DNA of 64,000 bases from Flaccisagitta enflata (GCA_965153355.1 OZ231128.1:30566001-30630000), one strand, 5' to 3'. Numbered from the stretch's first letter, positions 1 through 16,944 are shown. The notes: generated from the sequence alone by a model not told the origin. Numbers and translations are program-made.

Positions 1-2
1 CA

Positions 3-6
<4 letters not shown>

Positions 7-62
<56 letters not shown>
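7..62. repeat. (GA)n microsatellite
   Basis: Uninterrupted GA dinucleotide run at the window edge. Further GA runs on this side of the inverted duplication lie at about 1268-1350, 3326-3391 and 3445-3505; the last contains CAGA interruptions. Confidence 0.97.
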
Positions 63-65
<3 letters not shown>

Positions 66-429
66 CACAAACAGACATAGACAAGAGGAACCTGATTCTG
101 GACTCATTTCAGCATTTCTTTTGGGATGATACAATCTTGATCTAAGCATGAGGGAGAATCATCGATCATCTATTTTACTTTATTTTCTGTTTTATCAAAA
201 TAAATCAACTTGTGAAATTTATATAACTATGAAATATAACAAATAAGATAATTTCAATAAATTTGATTAACAAATTATGAGTAAAAAACATTAAATATAA
301 ATGAAAAAGATGAAGAAAGTGACAACAGAATTATGAAAAGTATGGTACATTGAAAAGTATGATACAAAAAAATCAGTAAAAAGTAACGAATGAAATATAA
401 AAATGAAAAATAAAAGATGAGAAAAAAAA

Positions 430-720
430 ATGAAAAATGAAAAGTCAAAAATGAAAAGTGAAAATAAAAGAAAATGAAAAGTGTAAAGTGTAAAGTGTGG
501 TGAAAAGTGAAAAGTGAAAAGTGAAAAGTGAAAAGTGAAAAGTGAAAAGTGAAAAGTGATAAGTGAAAAGTGTAAAGTGAAAAGTGAAAAGTAAAAAATG
601 AAAAGTAAAAAATGAAAAATGAAAAAGGAAAAAGGAAAAAGGAAAAAGGAAAAAGGAAAAATGAAAAAGGAAAAAGGAAAAGTGAAAAGTGAAAAGTGAA
701 AAGTGAAAAGTGAAAAGTGA
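430..720. repeat. 7-bp minisatellite (GAAAAGT/GAAAAAG)
   Basis: A purine-rich 7-bp unit, mostly GAAAAGT, with a block of GAAAAAG units around 620-680. Its antisense frame reads as a Phe/Ser-rich ORF with no biological meaning. Confidence 0.9.
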
Positions 721-1139
721 ATCATGAAATATGAAAACTGATGAAAATAACAAAAATAGATAGAAATAAGAAATGAAAATAATCTATTGATGCTAGCAAA
801 AAAATTTAAGAAATTTTTACTAAATTTTCAAAATGATCACAGAAAATCCACTATGAATTCCCTAAACCTTACTACTTCTTCATTGCCAAGTGAAAAACCT
901 GAAAAACGCCAATGGGAAACTCATTTTAGCGCCAAATACGTTTTTGCGTCTTATCTGCCACTATCGGTAGAGGTGGCGTATAAAAAAGCGTATAGGTAAA
1001 CTCTAAACGGAGCAAATTGAAAATGAGAAAATCACGGAAAATAATCGAGGAGGGAAAGGTTTGGTAAATGAAAGAAAAGTTGTGCTCCATTAAATAAGCT
1101 TTTTGAAGAAAAAATTGACAGAAGGACTGGATGGAATAT

Positions 1140-1265
1140 CAATCCTGGTTATTAAAGAATTAGAAAATAAATTGTTGTACCTAACATGAATTTTTCTAAA
1201 AAGTTGGAGGGGGAGGGAAATTTTCCCAACTGATGGTGTAAGACCAAAGTAGCTTTCTTGCTATG

Positions 1266-1334
<69 letters not shown>

Positions 1335-3327
1335 AGAAAGAGAGAGAGAGAAAAAGTAGAAGATAGAAATAAAAGATAGAATAAAGTAAGTGAAGGTTAA
1401 GGATGAAATCAATAAAATCTGGAAGGGCAATTCATTACATGCTAAAGATTAAGAATATGTGCAGTTTGAAGAAACAATCATTGGAAGAACAGAATGGAAT
1501 AATACTCTGGGCTCTGAGGTATTAAAAAGTAAAATGGTTAGGCTTCTCATGATATTCATCTAAAAGTTGATGGATGAAGAATGTTTTCTTGACTAATGGT
1601 TCAACACCAAGGTGACTTTCTTCTATGTGAACAGAAAAAAACCAAACTGGCTAAGTAAAGAAAAAAATGGGACAAATTGAAAAGGAGAATATCATGGAAA
1701 ATCATTGAGATTAGGGAAGGTTTGGCAGATGGAAGAGAAGTTGTGTCCCTATCAATAAGCACTTTGAAGGAAAAAACAAGGCTGGATACATGACTACCCT
1801 AGTTGCGTGCGGGTGGGCAGGTGCAGTGCTGGAGAAGGTCACAAGAGCTTTTTGGCAGGAGCAGTAGGCTCAAAGAGCTCAAAAACGCTGAAAAGTAAAA
1901 AGGGGACCAACAGACCGACCTACTGACCGACAGACCAACGGACTGACATAGCGGGGTGTAGAGATAATGGGAGAACTGAATGGAATATCACTCCAGGTGA
2001 AAAGAAAAAAGTCTCAGCCGGCTTAATTTAGACTGGATCAAAACCAAAAATAATGGAACAAATTGAAAATGATGAAAAGATGCGCCCAAGAATAATCAAT
2101 TCAAATTCCATTAGAAACATTCAAATTAAAAACATTAAATTTGAAATATTTTGCTTTTGGGTTATAACAACTAGGAGTGGTATGTGTTCTGATTAGTCAG
2201 TGAGAGTTGATAAGGCTCTCTTCCATTCATTCCAGTTTGGGTATAGTGAGGGATATTGTTCCTTTCTTCCAGTTTGATTATAGTGGGGGAAATTGTTTCT
2301 TCTCCCATTTTATTGACTGATGAATTTACACAGCAATATATAGAATTTTGTGTCTGTGAGAGAGCATTAAGTGAGATAAAGTGACAAATAGCTAAAGAAG
2401 CAGACTGTTTGATCGATTTTGTGCAATGAAATAGTTCAAAGAATAAAACAGCATGTAGCTTTTCTGCATTTGAATTTTTAAGAATTGGAGATATGTTGAT
2501 AAGTTTTTAGTGATGCGAACTTTCATGTATTCTTGACAATTGTTGACATTTCACAAGTCAAAATCCTATCATAATCCTAATAAGGAATGATCATGGATGG
2601 AGAGGTAGGGATGGTGATAGTGTTTGAAAATAAATGCAAAGCCTGAAAAAGTAAAATCTTTTAGACTGAAACAAAGATTGATGGAGCAATCAACCAACAT
2701 AACAGTTTCTTAAACCATGTTAATAATTGAAAATTTGATTGGACAAATTTTGACATTGATTTTTCATTTGATAGCAGTAAAGACAAAGAAAGAAATGTAA
2801 TTCTTTTAGAAAACTAAAAGGGGAAATGGGAAGTTATGGATGAATGCATTTGTAAATAAATAAATTGATTCAACATAAATAAAGTGCAAAATATTCTAAT
2901 AATATCTTTATCAAACAAAAAGACAAGACAAATGTTTCAAAATTTTTTTCTGGTCCTAATGTTTCTGTTTGTTTTTCTTTTTTGTTTAAGTTGGGTGAAT
3001 TACTCCACTTGTCACCCATCACACATTTGCCAGAGGTAAGAAAAATTTAAGTTTTTAAAATGTTTTAAAAAATAATTTTGGATGAAGAAGAAAAAAAAGT
3101 GGGAATGAAGATTCATTGAAGAATCCAAGCAAAGACATGGCAACATATTGTTTTCAAATATGGCTTTTGAAAATTTTCAACATAACTAAAATAATATAAT
3201 GGCACAAATTGAAAATGAGAAAATCATGGAAAATCATTGAGGTAGGGGAGGGTGGGGTAAAATACAAAGAAACACATGAAGACTGGATGTCATTTAAAAA
3301 GTAAAAAACAAAATTGTTGAGCCTTGA

Positions 3328-3395
<68 letters not shown>

Positions 3396-3444
3396 GGAGG
3401 ACTGGATGTCATTTAAAAAGTAAAAAACAAAATTGTTGAGTCTT

Positions 3445-3478
<34 letters not shown>

Positions 3479-4130
3479 CAGAGAGACAGAGAGAGAGAGA
3501 GAGAGTAGAAGATAGAAATAAAAGACAAAAAAGAGTGAGTGAATGTTGAAGTTAAAACGACGAAACCTAGCAGGCCAACAAAAGTGACAGGTCACACAAG
3601 AAGAATCACTTTGAAATTCTTTAAAAAAACATATAAATTAAAAACAATGAATTAAAAACATTTAAATTCCATTGAAAATAAAAGTAATAATCATTGTTAT
3701 AACTACTTTTTGGGTTAGATTGAGGAAAATGGTTTTTCAGATTCTGTTTTAAGAAAAACTAGGGGTGGCATGTGTATTTACTAGTCAGTGAGGGTTCACG
3801 GTTGAAGAAGCAAACTGTTTAATCTATTTTGACCAATAAAATGGTTCAAAGAATAAATCAGTTTGTGACTTTTTTGAGTATGAATCTTTAAGAATTGGAG
3901 TTATGTTGATAAGTTTTTAGTGATGTGAACTTTCATGTATTCTTGACAATTGTTGACATAATAGGGCTGGATTCAGTTTCCAAAAAGAGATTTTTTACAA
4001 CTCAAAATCCTATCATAACCTTTATGAGGATTGAACTTGGAGCCAATAATTATAGGTGGAAAGATAGGGATGGTGATATTGAAAAAAAAGCTGACAGTTT
4101 AAAGAAGAATTATTAAAATATAAGAAGCAG
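1140..4130. repeat. Left arm of ~3-kb inverted duplication
   Basis: This stretch reappears in reverse complement at about 9510-12620, diverged but alignable over several separate segments. For example 3546-3612 pairs with 10080-10160, 3890-4110 with 9600-9800, and 2470-2640 with 11280-11500. The GA arrays here become CT arrays in the other arm, and the Helitron-like copy at 1775-1966 corresponds to the one at 11877-12085. Within the arm, about 2460-2650 and 3850-4110 are also related in direct orientation. No gene was seen in 63-4490. Confidence 0.75.
1775..1966 (-). mobile_element. HINE/DINE-1-like element, copy 1 (truncated)
   Basis: Reverse-oriented copy of the window's commonest small element. 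It starts with AACAAGGCTGGATACA, has a central GACC/GACN tetranucleotide tract and ends at GGGGTGTAGAGAT without the terminal hairpin. Its counterpart at 11877-12085 shows that it predates the inverted duplication. Confidence 0.65.
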
Positions 4131-4492
4131 TGTTTCTCATCGGTTTTTTTTTTTTGCGTTAATAACAAAGCCGACCTTCATTTGAAAAAGACAAATTCAA
4201 TTTTTTCCAGAAAAACTACTAATTGATATATTTTTATGGTTTAAAGTAGCACTGTTTTCACACTTAAAAAAAGGAAACCTCTCATGAGAACAAATTATTT
4301 TCAGTTGATAATTACCTTTTGCAAGTGGGATGTGTGGCTTCTTTGGTGAAGAAGGTTTTTTGTGTGGATTCTTTGGTGCAGAAGGTTTTTTTATTTTCGT
4401 ACTATATCTATTTGGTTTTTGAATGATTTCTTTTTTTTTTTTTAACTTATTGTTTTGTTGATTTTTTCTTTTTATTTCTTGCAGTTTTGTAA

Positions 4493-5206
4493 TTAAGTGA
4501 AATCACTAAGAAAATTGTTATTTTCCATATGTGAGTATGTTAGATAAAGTTTTAATTTTAGGTTGTTTGATATAGAGGATTTCATAGCTTCAATAAGAAG
4601 TAAAGTATGATTTTGAAATTTTTTCTCTTTTCCATAGTAAAATAGAATTTGACACTGCTTGTCAGTATGAAGATGGATCTCAACTTTCAACTTTCCAACT
4701 GATCCACTGCAAAAATTTTTGAAAATATTTATCGTGGAGACTGTGCAAAATTCATAGAGAATACTTGCAGTCCAATACACAAAATTTTCTGGTTTATTTT
4801 TTAAGTTAAACACAAGCAAATAATTAGGAGTTTGGTCTTCAAACAATTCTTTGTTGACCCCTGGCATAGTGGTTGCTATACCTGGTACATAATACCAACT
4901 TTGTCTTTTATTGAATATGGTTTTGTTTTTGTCTTGGTTTGTAGCCAAAAAAATTTGTCTTTCTTCTTTTAATTGGAGTATCTTAATGAAAAATGGTATA
5001 TTTTGGACACAGTTTATTTCATAAAGTTTCTGAAAGATATTTTTTGAAAGAAAGCTATCCTTCATTAGATTAGTTAACATTTCAAAACTTTTTTCATTTT
5101 TCACTTCAAGATTCATTTTGTGTAGAAAGTCTTTCAGTGATTGCATATTATAGAGGCATATATGCATAAGCTCGGTAATGAAAGAAAATTCCATTTTTGA
5201 ATGCTC
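4493..5206 (-). CDS. Unknown protein, putative terminal exon
   Basis: An open frame of 237 codons ends in TAA at 4493. It opens after a good acceptor (TTTATCATCTTCAG) at 5207, which I chose over the non-ATG upstream extension. The protein is rich in Leu, Lys, Phe and Asn, with no signal peptide, transmembrane run or motif I recognise. Reading starts EHSKMEFSFITEL; the middle has NKRQSWYYVPGIATTMPG, and the C-terminal half looks like alternating strands and helices. The acceptor phase is 0 and fits the donor of the exon at 6440-6608. The length and normal amino-acid mix make chance unlikely in AT-rich DNA, but no family can be named. Confidence 0.5.
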   Translation of the reverse strand, partial: EHSKMEFSFITELMHICLYNMQSLKDFLHKMNLEVKNEKSFEMLTNLMKDSFLSKNIFQKLYEINCVQNIPFFIKILQLKEERQIFLATNQDKNKTIFNKRQSWYYVPGIATTMPGVNKELFEDQTPNYLLVFNLKNKPENFVYWTASILYEFCTVSTINIFKNFCSGSVGKLKVEIHLHTDKQCQILFYYGKEKKFQNHTLLLIEAMKSSISNNLKLKLYLTYSHMENNNFLSDFT

Positions 5207-5784
5207 CTGAAGATGATAAATGGTCAATTATGTTCTACAATTGTTGTTTTTGCTTCCACATTTAATTCTCATTTTATAAACATCTTGTTTGTTTATGTAA
5301 AAAAATTTTTGTTTGTTTTTGTGTAGTTTTATAGGGGGTTAGGTTTTTCAATCCATTGTTATTTTCACTGCTTTTTTTTCTGCCTTGATTAACTTTCCAC
5401 AAATGTTCTTTTTTCTTCCAAAAAAATGGGATTTTTTGTTTTTTGTCTTTCTTGTGTTTGTTTTTTCTTTTTGTTAATTCTTTTTTTTTTTTTTTTTTTT
5501 AAGATTTAAGATGGTTTTTTTTGTTAATTCTGTTTTTTTTTCTTTTTCTTTTTTAAGATTTAAGATGTTTTTTTTTTTTCTTTTTCTTTTTTTTTTAAAG
5601 ATTTAAGATTTTTTTTGTTTTTTTTTTAGATGGGTTTTTAAGATTTAAGATGGTTTAGTTTTTTTCATTGATTTCTTGCAATCATCAATGGTTGATTATC
5701 ATCTCCGTCCTCCATTTCTTCCTAACCTTCTTCTTTGTCTTCAACCTCCTCTTCTTCAAACTTTTTGTCAAAGTATTTCTGAAA

Positions 5785-5857
5785 TTGTGAGTGGTTTTTG
5801 CATTATTGCTCCTGCCCAACCGTCCCCAACCGGATTGCTGTGTATCCGGCCATGTTT
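5785..5857 (+). mobile_element. HINE/DINE-1-like fragment, copy 2 (3' end only)
   Basis: Keeps only the right-hand end: GCTCCTGCCCAACCGTC and TGTATCCGGCC. Confidence 0.55.
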
Positions 5858-5949
5858 TATGGTGAAGTGTTCATGACGTGGTCTCTTGTATCAAAGGTCC
5901 TTCTTTATTATGCATGTCCACAATGTTTGTTATCTTCCTGTTTGAAATA

Positions 5950-6104
5950 AAAAAAGGCCGGATACACGGCAGTCCAGTCGCAGACGGTTGGGCAGGAGCA
6001 GTAATGCAAAAACCACTCGGAATTCAAAAATATGATGGACCAACCGACCAATGAACGGATGAACCGGCACGGCAAGGTGTAGAGTTGTGTGTCCCCGACT
6101 AAAA
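5950..6104 (-). mobile_element. HINE/DINE-1-like element, copy 3
   Basis: Reverse copy from AAGGCCGGATACACGGC to the CGACTAAAAA terminus, with a short central ACCAACCGACC tract. It belongs to the short subfamily with GCAAAAACCACTCGGAATTC. Confidence 0.7.
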
Positions 6105-6439
6105 ATTTCACCTAATTTCCACTTTTTGAACAAAAGGCAGAAATCGAACACAAATGACTGAAAATGAGCTTGTTCTGCTTTTTGTGTTGCCTTAGGGAAG
6201 GCAGAATTGAGTCTCGAGTCATTTGAATGCGCATGACTGAGATGCTAGTTTTGATTGGTGGATTAGGATATCCATCCGACAATTCAACACTGAAATTTTC
6301 TGGTTGGTCTATTGTTCTCCTTCCTCATTTGTGAGATATTTTTTCATTGGGAAACTTTTCAGTACTGCAGAATTCTTTAAAAGATTTTTTACTTAAGGGA
6401 AAATATGTCTGTTAGTCATTTCATAAACAGTATGTTTAC

Positions 6440-6608
6440 ACTGAAGGAAGAAAAATGATACAAGTCATGTTTTACAAACATACTACTATTTTCTCTGATT
6501 TCTTCTGCAAGTTCATGTGATTCCCTTATGATAATGTAGCGTTTTGAAGATAGTAAATACAATCCAGCATCAAGAACATGTTTCAAGTGCACCATTCTTG
6601 AGATCTGT
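6440..6608 (-). CDS. Unknown protein, putative internal exon upstream of 4493-5206
   Basis: This exon starts after an acceptor (CATTTCAG, at 6609) and ends at an AGT|GTAAAC donor (6440/6439) in phase 0, matching the exon at 4493-5206. The 56 codons read like normal protein (HLKHVLDAGLYLLSSKRY, ELAEEIRENSSMFVKHDLYH) and are rich in charged helix-forming residues. If the donor is not used, the frame stops at TGA 6416. The first two bases of its first codon would come from an exon further right that I could not find; a 90-bp GA array starts 50 bp upstream. The intron 5207-6439 holds T-rich sequence and two Helitron-like fragments. Confidence 0.42.
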
Positions 6609-6658
6609 CTGAAATGGTACATCTATTCGAAATCAGAATGAGAAATGAGAATGTGAAT

Positions 6659-6756
<98 letters not shown>

Positions 6757-6986
6757 CAGAGATAGAGAGAGAGACAGAGACAGAGAGAAACAGAGGGAGA
6801 GAGACAGAGAGAGAGCAAGCATTAATCAATGGAAGAAGACAAAGAAAAAACTGAAGTGCCAAAACTAACACAGCTTAGATAGAAATGACCCTTAATTTCA
6901 ATATTGTTAAATCATCATTACCATAGTTTGTTTTTAAACAATAACACAAACATATACAACATGACAACAAATAAAACATAAACTAT

Positions 6987-7200
6987 AACAAGGCCGGATA
7001 CACGGCTACCCTATTTGCGTGTGGATGGGCAGGAGCAGTGCTGTAGAAAGTCACTTGGTCATTTGGGCAAGAGCCGTATGCTCAAAAAGCTTAAAAACGC
7101 CGAAAAAGTAGAAAGGGAACCAACCAACCGACCGACCGACCAGCCAACCGACGGACTAACATAGTGGGGTGCAGAGTTGCATAGCACGCGACTAAAAAAA
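6987..7200 (-). mobile_element. HINE/DINE-1-like element, copy 4
   Basis: Near full-length reverse copy: AACAAGGCCGGATACACGG at one end, a central ACCAACCGACCGACC tract, and the terminal palindrome GCACGCGACTAAAAA at the other. Confidence 0.75.
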
Positions 7201-7370
7201 GAATATTGCAAAACAAAAGCAATACCACCAACTTCTGTAAGCAAAGTTATCAGTCACGTACTTGGTTGGTTGGTTGGTTAACACGTAACCAACAGTAGTC
7301 CTATATTTCATCTAAAATGACTGAATCAAAAAAACAAAGAACTTATCAAACAGAAAAGATATTCTATTTC

Positions 7371-7505
7371 TTTTTAGTTGCAGACACACAACTCTACACC
7401 TTGTCATATCAGACCATTACAAATAATTTTGAATTTCAAGTGTTTTTTGCATTACGGGCCCTACCCAACTGTCCATGACTGTCTTGTTGTGTTTCCGGCC
7501 TTGTT
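7371..7505 (+). mobile_element. HINE/DINE-1-like element, copy 5
   Basis: Forward copy: TTTTTAGTTGCAGACACACA at the left and TTTCCGGCCTTGTT at the right. The central GTCY tract is missing. Confidence 0.65.
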
Positions 7506-7554
7506 CCTACTCAGTTCCACCTTGGGTCAAATCCCTCTGCTATACTACGGAAAT

Positions 7555-7659
<105 letters not shown>

Positions 7660-8367
7660 AATTGAAACCAATTGTATTCCATCTGAAATAATTAATAATT
7701 ATGAACAATTTCCTTTGTTTATCTTTAGTCCTCTCTTTTTTGTTTAGGAATAAACAAAACATGAAAAAAAATCTGATGAACCTATCAGCTAGTGAATAAG
7801 GGTGTTATCTAGGCAACGAGTGTTGGCGCTCTTCCCCTTTGGTATATTCAACATGTTACTAGTGGTAAAGTAAAAGCCCTGTTATTAACCTAAATTGACT
7901 AAATTGTCTTAAAGAACATAATTTTTCAATCAGGAAATATGCTCTGTTTATTTTTTCCCTCCTCAGTTTTACTTTTCACTGGCTGTTTTGAGAAAAACAA
8001 TTTCATTTCTTGCCTTCACTTCAAAACTTAACATAAAAAAAAGTACACAGAATAAAGGAATAAACAGATAATGGGATGGAGGATAAAGAAGTTGTAAATT
8101 TTAAAATGTCATGCCCCATCTCATAGTCTATTCCGGTAAAACATTGATTTATTCCTGCATTCTCCTTCATTTTATTATTTTTTTTATTGCTTTTTAATTC
8201 ATTCGGTTAGAAGACCATCAAGAAAGTCTTTACAATTTGGTTTTCTAATTCATTTATGAACTGTTGATTGTTTCTTTGATAAAGAAGTATTTGTAGCACA
8301 ACTTATCTTTCATTGCTACACATTCAACCACCTTTAAGATTTTCTTATTTTCAATTCACTTCAAGTG

Positions 8368-8765
8368 AAGACACGGCAATCCAGTCGCAGAAAGTTAGGC
8401 GGGAGCAGTAATAAGAAAACCACTTGGAATTCAAAAATATTAGGGACCAACCGACACAGCCAAGTGTCTGCAATTAAAAATTCAACTCGTTGTTGAACCA
8501 TTAGCCTGGAAAATGTGTCTCATTCATCAACTCAAGTTTTAGAAGAATATCATGCCAGGCAATCCAGTCGCCAATCAGTTAGGCGGGAGCAGTAATAAAA
8601 AAACCACTTGGAATTTAAAAATGTTAAAGACCAACCAACCAACCGATACAGCCAGGTGTAGAGTCGTGTGTTTGAGACGAAAAATTTAACTTGTTGTTGA
8701 ACCATCAGCCGGGAAAATGTGCCTCATTCATTAACTCAAGTCTTAGAAGAATATCATGCAAGGCT
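8368..8765. repeat. Tandem duplication carrying two Helitron-like fragments
   Basis: Two direct copies of a roughly 190-bp unit (8368-8560 and 8560-8765). Each contains a reverse HINE-like fragment (8368-8480 and 8553-8686) followed by the same AT-rich flank beginning GTTGTTGAACCAT. The element was therefore present before the duplication. Confidence 0.7.
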
Positions 8766-9509
8766 TTTTTTCAGTTCTTCAATGACCCAAAGTTTTTTCC
8801 ATCCCGTCCCTCCATTGATTGTTCCATCAAGTTGCTAATTGTTCTGAGCATAACTTCTCTTTTAATTGCAACATCCTCTGTAATGACATCTTTTTTTCAA
8901 TAAATTAGGGGTCTAACTCTACAATTCTACAATTCTGTGGTGCAGAATTCCGCATTCAATCTGCACTTTCTTTATTTGCTTATTAGTTTCTTTCTTCATT
9001 CTTTTTATTTTTTTGTAATCATCTCTGTCTCTCTTCTTATCCACCTTCTCACCTCCACCTTTTTACCTCATCATGCATTCTTCAACTTTTTTCATTTTCT
9101 TAAAAAAACAAAATCCTACAATGACTAAAGGTCCAATTCTGCAACACCTGAGTTATGTATTTGTGTTTTGTAGTTCTAACCATAACATTGCCCTTTGAAA
9201 GGCTTACATATTTTTTGATGCAGATAAAGCTGTCTGGTTCTCTACAAAAGAAAAGAGAATATGATTTCAATTACCTTTTATAGTTCTTTATAAAAAATTT
9301 CAAAAACAATACATAAAACTTAAAAAGTTTTATAAAACATATTTGAAAACAATATATTGCCATGTCCTTGCATGACTTCTTCAGTGAATCCTTATTTCCT
9401 GTTTGTTTGAAAAAAAATTATTTCTATATTTGTCTTTACGCCTTTCAGATAGAAAATCATGCTTACTTATAAAATAATAGTCATTGATTAATTTGACAAA
9501 ATCTGTCAA

Positions 9510-12620
<3,111 letters not shown>

Positions 12621-12642
12621 AATTTCATGTTAGGCTCAACAA

Positions 12643-12780
12643 TTTTTAGTTGCGTGCATGCGACTCTACACCCCGCTTTGTCCATTGGTCAGTCGTTCGG
12701 TCGGTCGGTCGGTCGGTCACACTTTACTTTTTTTATGATTTTTATTTTTGGACCTCACCGCTCCTGCCCAAATGGTCTAG
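12643..12780 (+). mobile_element. HINE/DINE-1-like element, copy 9 (3' truncated)
   Basis: Left hairpin GTTGCGTGCATGCGACT, then (GGTC)n, then the ACTTTTTTTATGATTTTTAT variant body. It breaks off after CTGCCCAAATGGTC. Confidence 0.65.
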
Positions 12781-13060
12781 CCAGGAGTCTAACCAGGAGT
12801 GATATTCCATCCGGTCCTTCCGTCAATTTTTCCTTTAAAATGCTTATCTTTGGAGCACAACTTCTCTTTCATTTACCAAACCTTTCCCTCCTTGATTATT
12901 TACCATGATTTTCTCATTTTTAATTTGTTCCAATATTCTTTGTTTTTATGTTTCAGTCTTTACTTAGCCAGTTTTGACTTTTTTTTTTTAATGACCAGGA
13001 GCAATGTTCCATTTAGTCCTCCCATTGAATCTTAAATTATCCATCTTCCAAATTTCTCTA

Positions 13061-13173
<113 letters not shown>

Positions 13174-13433
13174 AATAAAAACACAATCTTGCCGAATTTT
13201 CGGAGGTCCATGCCCCCTTTATCATAGGCGTGAAAACCTGCAACGTAGACATACAAATTATCATCATAACAAATCATGATAAATCAAATTTCATCTCATT
13301 TTTCATTTTTTTCTCCTTTTGATTCAATTCTGCACCTTTTTTAGCAACTTTTTTGTAGTATCTCGATCAGTACTCGGTACAGTCCAAAATTAGACTGCAC
13401 TTTTTTACCACACTCCCCTGGGTGCATAGTTTT

Positions 13434-13508
<75 letters not shown>

Positions 13509-14281
13509 CTCTCTCTCTCTCTTTCAATTTGTAGCAAGAGAATCACCTTGGTATTGCACCATCAGTCGGGAAAATTTCCCTCTTCCATCAAGTTTTAAAA
13601 GGGTATCATTTAAGGCTCAACAATTCTGTTTTCCACTTCTTTAATGACCTGGAGTGATATTCCATCCGGTCCTCCCATCAATTTTTCCTGTTGTACCATC
13701 AAACGGGTAAATTTCCCTCCTCCATCAACTTTTAAAAGAGTATCATGTGAGGCTCAACAATTCTGTTTTCCACTTCTTTTCTAGACCGGGAGTGATATTC
13801 CATCCGGTCCTCCCGTCCATTTTTCCTGTTGTACCATCAGTCGGGTAAATTTCCCTCCTCCATCATTTACTTTTTTAATGACCGGGAGTGATATTCCATC
13901 CCGTCCTCCCTTCAACTTCATTTACCAAACCTTCCTTTCAATGATTTTCTATGATTTTTTAATTTTCAATTTGTTCCATTTTTCTGTTGAGTTTTGTGCC
14001 GGTCTTTACTTAGCTGGCTTTCTGTTCTTTACTGACCCGGAGCAATATTCCATTCAGTCCTCCCGTTAAATCTTCCATCAAAGTGCTTATTGTTTCCATT
14101 TACCGCACCATTCCCCACCTCAATGATTTTCCATGATTTTCTCATTCTAAATTTGTTCCATTATTTTTTATTTTTTATTTTTTTGGTGCATTTCAGTCTA
14201 TACATAGCCAGTTTGTATTTTTATTGATTTATTAAGAAGGAAGTCAACTTGGTGTTAAACCATTTATCAAAAAATCATTCC

Positions 14282-14377
<96 letters not shown>

Positions 14378-14429
14378 CTTTTTTTTTTTGATTAAACAAT
14401 CTGTTAAAGAATTAATTTTGAAAATAAGA

Positions 14430-15012
14430 GCTTCAAATATGACTTTAATTCCTTCCTATAACAAAAAAATTTCTTAAAAATAATGTTACCAATAAGTTAT
14501 GTTGGTCAAAGAAATCATTTACCCTCAACCACTATTTTTTTGCAATCTGGTTTAGGGTTAAGCTTGAAATATGTATTGTGTGATGTTTTATTTTTGAAAC
14601 TCCTCCTTTTGTCCCTCTACTTGTCTCTTTCCCTCTTTAGCTCATTTGTTTCTGTTTGTCTCCCACTCTTGAATTCTCTTCAGTCTTTATAGTATGAAAG
14701 CAAGAGAAAAGAGTAAACAAAAATGAATAAATGTTCAACATGGAAATGGTCAAAAGACATTTTTTCATAAAAACCATGAAAAAATTCAGGCAGTAATATA
14801 ACACAGATCTTGCTTGTATAAAAAAATTTCCCACCAGTCTAGATCCAAATAGTACAAATAAACAGAATAAAAATAAAACAACTAAACTTGATCATTTGCT
14901 ATTATCAATTTCTACAAAGGTTTTGACAAATGGTTCCAATTTTCTCACACTCTCAAATTCCCCCATGTGTATGATTTTACTTACTAAAAACTGACAAATT
15001 CATTTCTTTTAA
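14430..15012. repeat. ~580-bp direct repeat, copy a
   Basis: Begins GCTTCAAATATGACTTTAAT and ends near TCATTTCTTTTAATCATTG. The same sequence recurs in direct orientation at 17066-17632. Each copy follows a CT array. Confidence 0.8.
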
Positions 15013-15209
15013 TCATTGATATAGCATTCGGTCCTCCCATTGTTTTTTGGAGCACAACTTTTTTTTTGGAGCACAACTTTTCTTTCATTTACCCCACAAT
15101 GATTTTCAATGATTTTCTCATTTCTAATTTGTTCCATTATTCTTTTTTGAGTTATGTTCCAATCTTTACTTAGCCAATTAGGACGTTTTTCTGTTTCTTT
15201 ATAACCCGG

Positions 15210-15336
<127 letters not shown>

Positions 15337-15702
15337 CATCCTCCTCCTCCTTTGTCACCTCAGTCTAAATTTACCTCCTCCATCAGCCCTATATCACGCT
15401 CTCAATAATTTTGTTCTACTTCTTTAATGACTCAGAGTGATATTCCATCCGGTTCTCCTGTCAATTTTCCTTCAAAAAGCTTATTGAATGGAGCACAACT
15501 TCTCTTTTATTTACCCCAACTTGCCCCACCTCATTAATTTTCCATGATTTTCTCATTTTCAATTTGTTCCATTATTCTTTTTTGAGTTATGTTCCATTCT
15601 TTGCTTAGCTGGTTTGGACTTTTTTCTGTTCTTTTATGACCCAGAGCTATATTCCATTCAGTCCTACCATTAAATCTTCCATATTCCATCTCTTTCTTTC
15701 TT

Positions 15703-15948
<246 letters not shown>

Positions 15949-16460
15949 AATTTAAGCAAGAAAATCACTTTGGTGTTGCATCATCAATCGGGTAAATTTA
16001 CCTCCTCCATCAACTTATAAAATAGTGTCATGTTAGGCTCAACAATTCTGTTTTCTAATTCTTCAATGACCCGGAGTGATATTCTTTCCGGTCCTCCTGT
16101 CAATTTTCCCTTCAAAGTACTTATTTTTTGTAGCACAACTTCTGTTTGATTTACCAAACCTACCCACTCCTTGATAATTATCCATGATTTTCTCATATTT
16201 AATTCTTTGTTTAGTTATGTTACTTTACTCAGCCAGTTTGGACTTTTTCTTGTTCTTTAATGACCAGGAGCAATATTCCATTCAGTCCTCCCGTTGAATC
16301 TTCCATCAAAGTGTTTGTTGTTAGGAACACAACTTCTCTTCCATTTACCCCACTTTCCCCCACCTCAATGATTTTCCATGATTTTTTCATTTTCAGTTTG
16401 TTCCATTATTTTTTTGGGTTGCATTCCAGTCTATACATAGCGCTAGATGGTTTAGATTTT

Positions 16461-16728
16461 TCTGTTCACTAAGAAGGGAGTCAACTTGGTGTTGAACCAT
16501 TAACCAGGAAAACATTCCTCATCCATCAACTTTTTGATAAATATCATGAGAAGCTTAACCACTTTGTTTTTTAGTTCTGAATTTCTGAAGAATTTCTGTT
16601 CACTAAGAAGGGAGTCAACTTGGTGTTGAACCATTAACCAGGAAAACATTCCTCATCCATCAACTTTTTGATAAATATCATGAGAAGCTTAACCATTTTG
16701 TTTTTTAGTTCCTCAATAACCCAAATTA
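16461..16728. repeat. 134-bp tandem duplication
   Basis: TCTGTTCACTAAGAAGGGAG to CTTAACCA-TTTG-TTTTTTAGTTC occurs twice with a period of about 134 bp and almost no differences, so it is recent. Confidence 0.85.
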
Positions 16729-16806
16729 TTATTCTATCTGGAACTCCCATTAATTGTTCCTTCAAGTTGCACACATTCTTAATCCCTAGCATTTCATAAA
16801 CTGACC

Positions 16807-16837
<31 letters not shown>

Positions 16838-16850
16838 ATCTTTCTCTCTC

Positions 16851-16944
<94 letters not shown>

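Noticed and set aside
6583-6871. ORFs of Leu-Ser or Arg-Glu repeats over GA/CT arrays (here and about 20 other places)
   Set aside because: Dinucleotide arrays are open in several frames by composition; no flanking coding sequence joins them.
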